From Galeopsis tetrahit (Eukaryota > Streptophyta > Magnoliopsida > Lamiales > Lamiaceae): a DNA stretch of 64,000 bases. Positions within the stretch are counted from its first letter, which is position 1; each line of letters begins with the position of its first letter. The notes beneath the pieces are model-generated. The model had not been told where the DNA came from and ran no database searches. It saw nothing but the letters and a program-made list of their open reading frames with translations. A program made the translations under genes and the position numbers. This document shows, piece by piece, positions 59,577 to 64,000 of this stretch. The stretch spans positions 79,001 to 143,000 of the forward strand of contig CAVLYN010000105.1 in NCBI GenBank assembly GCA_963675135.1, written 5' to 3'.

Positions 59577-61434
59577 GTGCCATTTAACCTCGAAAATACC
59601 AAAATGAAGTGTTTTGTAGGATTGGTTGGTGACCAAGCAAACTTTACGTTTTCTTTATTTTGCGGAAAATCGCATTCGTTAGTGTTCAGAAACTCTATAG
59701 TTTATCCCATTATAATGTGGAAATGCACTTTCATTGATTCACTCATTCTCTCTTTTTGAAAAGTCCCACGAGTTGCAAAAGAGTTAACCATTACAAATTC
59801 ACATTCGTTCTAGGGTTGTTGTTTTCTATAACTCGTTTATAGTGCCATTTAACCTCGAAAATACCAAAATGAAGTGTTTTGTAGGATTGCTTGGTGACCA
59901 AGCAAACTTTACGTTTTCTTTATTTTGCGGAAAATCACATTCGTTAGTGTTCAGAAACTCTATAGTTTATCCCATTATAATGTGGAAATGCACTTTCATT
60001 GATTCACTCATTCTCTCTTTTTGAAAAGTCCCACGAGTTGCAAAAGAGTTAACCATTACAAATTCACATTCGTTCTAGGGTTGTTGTTTTCTATAACTCG
60101 TTTATAGTGCCATTTAACCTCGAAAATACCAAAATGAAGTGTTTTGTAGGATTGCTTGGTGACCAAGCAAACTTTACGTTTTCTTTATTTTGCGAAAAAT
60201 CACATTCGTTAGTGTTCAAAAACTCTATAGTTTATCCCACTATAATGTGGAAAGTATACTTTCATCGATTCACTCATTTTCTCTTTTTGAAAAGTCTCAC
60301 GAGTTGCAAAAGAGTTAACCATGACCAATTCACATTCTTTCTAGGGTTGTTGTTTTCTATAACTCGTTTATAGTGCCATTTAACCTCGAAAATACCAAAA
60401 TGAAGTGTTTTGTAGGATTGCTTGGTGACCAAGCAAACTTTACGTTTTCTTTATTTTGCGGAAAATCACATTTGTTAGTGTTCAAAAACTCTATAGTTTA
60501 TCCTAGTATAATGTGGAAATGCACGTTCATCGATTCACTCATTCTCTCTTTTTGAAAAGTCCCACGAGTTGCAAAAGAGTTAATCATTACAAATTCACAT
60601 TCGTTCTAGGGTTGTTGTTTTCAATAACTTGTTTATAGTGCCATTTAACCTCGAAAATACCAAAATGAAGTGTTTTGTAGGATTGCTTGGTGACCAAGCA
60701 AACTTTACGTTTTCTTTATTTTGCGGAAAATCACATTCGTTAGTGTTCAGAAACTCTATAGTTTATCCCATTATAATGTGGAAATGCACTTTCATTGATT
60801 CACTCATTCTCTCCTTTTGAAAAATCCCACGAGTTGCAAAAGAGTTAACCATTACAAATTCACATTCGTTCTAGGGTTGTTGTTTTCTATAACTCGTTTA
60901 TAGTGCCATTTAACCTCAAAAATACCAAAATGAAGTGTTTTGTAGGATTGCTTGGTGACCAAGCAAACTTTACGTTTTCTTTATTTTGCGGAAAATCACA
61001 TTCGTTAGTGTTCAAAAACTCTATAGTTTATCCCACTATAATGTGGAAAGTACAATTTCATCGATTCACTCATTCTCTCTTTTTGAAAAGTTCCACGAGT
61101 TGCAAAAGAGTTAACCATGATCAATTCACATTCGTTCTATGGTTGTTGTTTTCTATAACTCGTTTATAGTGCCATTTAACCTCGAAAATACCAAAATGAA
61201 GTGTTTTGTAGGATTGCTTGGTGACCAAGCAAACTTTACGTTTTCTTTATTTTGCGGAAAATCACATTCGTTAGTGTTCAAAAACTCTATAGTTTATCCC
61301 ACTATAATGTGGAAAGTACACTTTCATCGATTCACTCATTTTCTCTTTTTGAAAAGTCTCACGAGTTACATAAGAGTTAACCATGACCAATTCACATTCT
61401 TTCTAGGGTTGTTGTTTTCTATAACTCGTTTATA
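59577..61434 (+). repeat. 1,858-bp segment J J O R J K W repeated at +5,250 bp (right copy)
   Basis: Units start at 59577, 59842, 60107, 60373, 60638, 60903 and 61169, shifted by 5,250 bp from 54327-56184 and with the same rare tags. Upstream the string V L M N (58515-59576) corresponds to 53000-54061 at a shift of 5,515 bp, one J monomer more. Confidence 0.89.
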
Positions 61435-63820
61435 GTGCCATTTAACCTCGAAAATACCAAAATGAAGTGTTTTGTAGGATTGCTTGGTGACCAAGCAAAC
61501 TTTACGTTTTCTTTATTTTGCGGAAAATCATATTCGTTAATGTTCAAAAACTCTATAGTTTATCCTAGTATAATGTGGAAATGCACGTTCATCGATTCAC
61601 TCATTCTCACTTTTTGAAAAGTCCCACGAGTTGCAAAAGAGTTAACCATTACAAATTCACATTCGTTCTAGGGTTGTTGTTTTCTATAACTCGTTTATAG
61701 TGCCATTTAACCTCGAAAATACCAAAATGAAGTGTTTTGTAGGATTGCTTGGTGACCAAGCAAACTTTACGTTTTCTTTATTTTGCGGAAAATCACATTC
61801 GTTAGTGTTAAAAAACTCTATAGTTTATCCCATTATAATGTGGAAATGCACTTTCATCGATTCACTCATTCTCTCTTTTTGAAAAGTCCCACGAGTTGCA
61901 AAAGAGTTAACCATTACAAATTCACATTCGTTCTAGGGTTGTTGTTTTCTATAACTCGTTTATAGTGCCATTTAACCTCGAAAATACCAAAATGAAGTGT
62001 TTTGTAGGATTGCTTGGTGACCAAGCAAACTTTACGTTTTCTTCATTTTGTGGAAAATCACATTCGTTAGTGTTCAAAAACTCTATAGTTTATCCCACTA
62101 TAATGTGGAAAGTACACTTTCATCGATTCACTCATTTTCTCTTTTTGAAAAGTCTCACGAGTTGCAAAAGAGTTAACCATGACCAATTCACATTCTTTCT
62201 AGGGTTGTTGTTTTCTATAACTCGTTTATAGTGCCATTTAACCTCGAAAATACCAAAATGAAGTGTTTTGTAGGATTGCTTGGGGACCAAGCAAACTTTA
62301 CGTTTTCTTTATTTTGCGGAAAATCACATTCGTTAGTTCTCAAAAACTCTATAGTTTATCCCACTATAATGTGGAAATGCACGTTCATCGATTCACTCAT
62401 TCTCTCTTTTAGAAAAGTCCCACGAGTTGCAAAAGAGTTAATCATTACAAATTCACATTCGTTCTAGGGTTGTTGTTTTCTATAACTCGTTTATAGTGCC
62501 ATTTAACCTCGAAAATACCAAAATGAAGTGTTTTGTAGGATTGCTTGGTGACCAAGCAAACTTTACGTTTTCTTTATTTTGCGGAAAATCATATTCGTTA
62601 ATGTTCAAAAACTCTATAGTTTATCCTAGTATAATGTGGAAATGCACGTTCATCGATTCACTCATTCTCACTTTTTGAAAAGTCCCACGAGTTGCAAAAG
62701 AGTTAACCATTACAAATTCACATTCGTTCTAGGGTTGTTGTTTTCTATAACTCGTTTATAGTGCCATTTAACCTCGAAAATACCAAAATGAAGTGTTTTG
62801 TAGGATTGCTTGGTGACCAAGCAAACTTTACGTTTTCTTTATTTTGCGGAAAATCACATTTGTTAGTGTTCAAAAACTCTATAGTTTATCCTAGTATAAT
62901 GTGGAAATGCACGTTCATCGATTCACTCATTCTCTCTTTTTGAAAAGTCCCACGAGTTGCAAAAGAGTTAATCATTACAAATTCACATTCGTTCTAGGAT
63001 TGTTGTTTTCAATAACTTGTTTATAGTGCCATTTAACCTCGAAAATACCAAAATGAAGTGTTTTGTAGGATTGCTTGGTGACCAAGCAAACTTTACGTTT
63101 TCTTTATTTTGCGGAAAATCACATTCGTTAGTGTTCAGAAACTCTATAGTTTATCCCATTATAATGTGGAAATGCACTTTCATTGATTCACTCATTCTCT
63201 CTTTTTGAAAAGTTCCACGAGTTGCAAAAGAGTTAACCATGATCAATTCACATTCGTTCTATGGTTGTTGTTTTCTATAACTCGTTTATAGTGCCATTTA
63301 ACCTCGAAAATACCAAAATGAAGTGTTTTGTAGGATTGGTTGGTGACCAAGCAAACTTTACGTTTTCTTTATTTTGCGGAAAATCGCATTCGTTAGTGTT
63401 CAGAAACTCTATAGTTTATCCCATTATAATGTGGAAATGCACTTTCATTGATTCACTCATTCTCTCTTTTTGAAAAGTCCCACGAGTTGCAAAAGAGTTA
63501 ACCATTACAAATTCACATTCGTTCTAGGGTTGTTGTTTTCTATAACTCGTTTATAGTGCCATTTAACCTCGAAAATACCAAAATGAAGTGTTTTGTAAGA
63601 TTGCTTGGTGACCAAGCAAACTTTACGTTTTCTTTATTTTGCGGAAAATCACATTCGTTAGTGTTCAGAAACTCTATAGTTTATCCCATTATAATGTGGA
63701 AATGCACTTTCATTGATTCACTCATTCTCTCTTTTTGAAAAGTCCCACGAGTTGCAAAAGAGTTAACCATTACAAATTCACATTCGTTCTAGGGTTGTTG
63801 TTTTCTATAACTCGTTTATA
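61435..63820 (+). repeat. Irregular right end of domain B, order L U M N L R J J J
   Basis: Units start at 61435 L, 61700 U-like (GTGTTAAAAAACTC), 61965 M hybrid, 62231 N, 62496 L, 62761 R, 63026 J with a type K tail, 63291 J and 63556 J (private TTTGTAAGATTG). The L with CATTCTCACTTTTTG occurs twice 1,061 bp apart. No longer order repeats within it. Confidence 0.82.
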
Positions 63821-64000
63821 GTGCCATTTAACCTCGAAAATACCAAAATGAAGTGTTTTGTAGGATTGCTTGGTGACCAAGCAAACTTTACGTTTTCTTT
63901 ATTTTGCGAAAAATCACATTCGTTAGTGTTCAAAAACTCTATAGTTTATCCCACTATAATGTGGAAAGTATACTTTCATCGATTCACTCATTTTCTCTTT
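63821..64000 (+). repeat. Partial satellite monomer at right edge (type O)
   Basis: This is the first 180 bases of a type O monomer, recognised by GCGAAAAATCAC and GAAAGTATACTTTC. The window ends inside it, so the array continues to the right. Confidence 0.9.

Larger units (their letters stand above)
1..64000 (+). repeat. Satellite DNA array, 265/266-bp monomer, whole window
   Basis: The motif GTGCCATTTAACCTCG or a close variant recurs every 265-266 bases from one end of the window to the other, giving 240 complete units and two partial ones. Exceptions are 299-bp (15 copies), 267-bp (2), 206-bp (2) and 161-bp (4) units. All monomers lie in one orientation. One monomer counted by hand has about 90 G+C in 266 bases (34%). 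Open frames of 60-98 codons recur once per monomer, but they are the same chance frame copied with the repeat, and a 266-bp period is not a multiple of three. I see no transposon, gene or unique sequence. Both ends of the window lie inside the array, so its full length is unknown. The tandem satellite call is certain; a centromeric or pericentromeric location is inference. Confidence 0.98.
37394..64000 (+). repeat. Domain B: HOR-structured sub-array (variants J-X)
   Basis: From 37394 the variants change. Type J (TTCAGAAACTC, CTTTCATTGATT), type L (CATATTCGTTAATG, TATCCTAGTATAATG), type M (GTGTCATTTAATCTCG, TTTTGTGGAAAAT), type N (TTTTAGAAAAG, TTAATCATTAC), type O (GCGAAAAATCAC, GTATAC), types R, T, U and V take over. 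Domain A hallmarks such as GGTGACTAAG, TATCGCAC and AACTTAATAG are absent. Order from 37394: J K L J K W M N J O P Q L J K W M N J K M W M N J O P Q L J X R S T U O T U V L M N J J O U V L M N J J O L M N J J U V L M N J J J O R J K W J J O T R S T U O V L M N J J O R J K W L U M N L R J J J, then partial O. Confidence 0.9.

Noticed and set aside
1..64000. CRISPR array, because of regular spacing
   Set aside because: The spacing is the length of one complete monomer and the sequence between motif copies is itself repeated; there are no short repeats with unique spacers and no cas genes.

Overview
The whole 64,000-base window is one uninterrupted satellite DNA array. It holds 240 complete monomer units plus a partial monomer at each end (1-113 and 63821-64000), all in the same direct orientation. 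The standard monomer is 266 bp or 265 bp, the difference being one base (GAAAGTACAC against GAAATGCAC). One monomer counted by hand is about 34% GC. I found no convincing protein-coding gene, RNA gene, transposable element or unique spacer anywhere. In all entries, monomer position 1 is the first G of the GTGCCATTTAACC motif and letters A-X are my own names for monomer variants.

The organism cannot be named from this sequence. Tens of kilobases of AT-rich tandem repeat organised into nested higher-order repeats (HORs) indicate a eukaryotic chromosome, most likely centromeric or pericentromeric or other constitutive heterochromatin. A plant is plausible (a CAAAA motif three times per monomer), but an animal source is not excluded.

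Layout. Domain A (1-37393, 140 complete units) uses variants A-I. Its core is a 797-bp trimer (types A, B and G or C), built into larger units: a 2,159-bp octamer twice (2239-6556), a 4,583-bp 17-mer twice (12365-21530) and a 3,255-bp 12-mer twice (20402-26911), the last two overlapping. A 3,382-bp segment at 4398-7779 recurs at 31230-34611. Domain A contains fifteen 299-bp monomers with an internal 32-bp duplication and four 161-bp truncated monomers. A mixed zone (34612-37393) leads into domain B (37394-64000, 100 complete units plus the right-hand partial), which uses variants J-X. Domain B has a 2,123-bp octamer twice (47163-51408), a 2,391-bp segment repeated 4,251 bp away, an 1,858-bp segment repeated 5,250 bp away, a 1,268-bp segment repeated 11,618 bp away, and two 206-bp monomers with an exact 60-bp deletion.

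No genes work together here. What the sequence records is satellite evolution: repeated unequal exchange and segment duplication, leaving hybrid monomers, a microhomology deletion, a short internal duplication and variant-tagged HOR copies. Each monomer also carries several dyad-symmetric elements, including a 19-bp palindrome, that could matter for DNA structure or protein binding. All comparisons were made by eye on diagnostic bases; no alignment was run.
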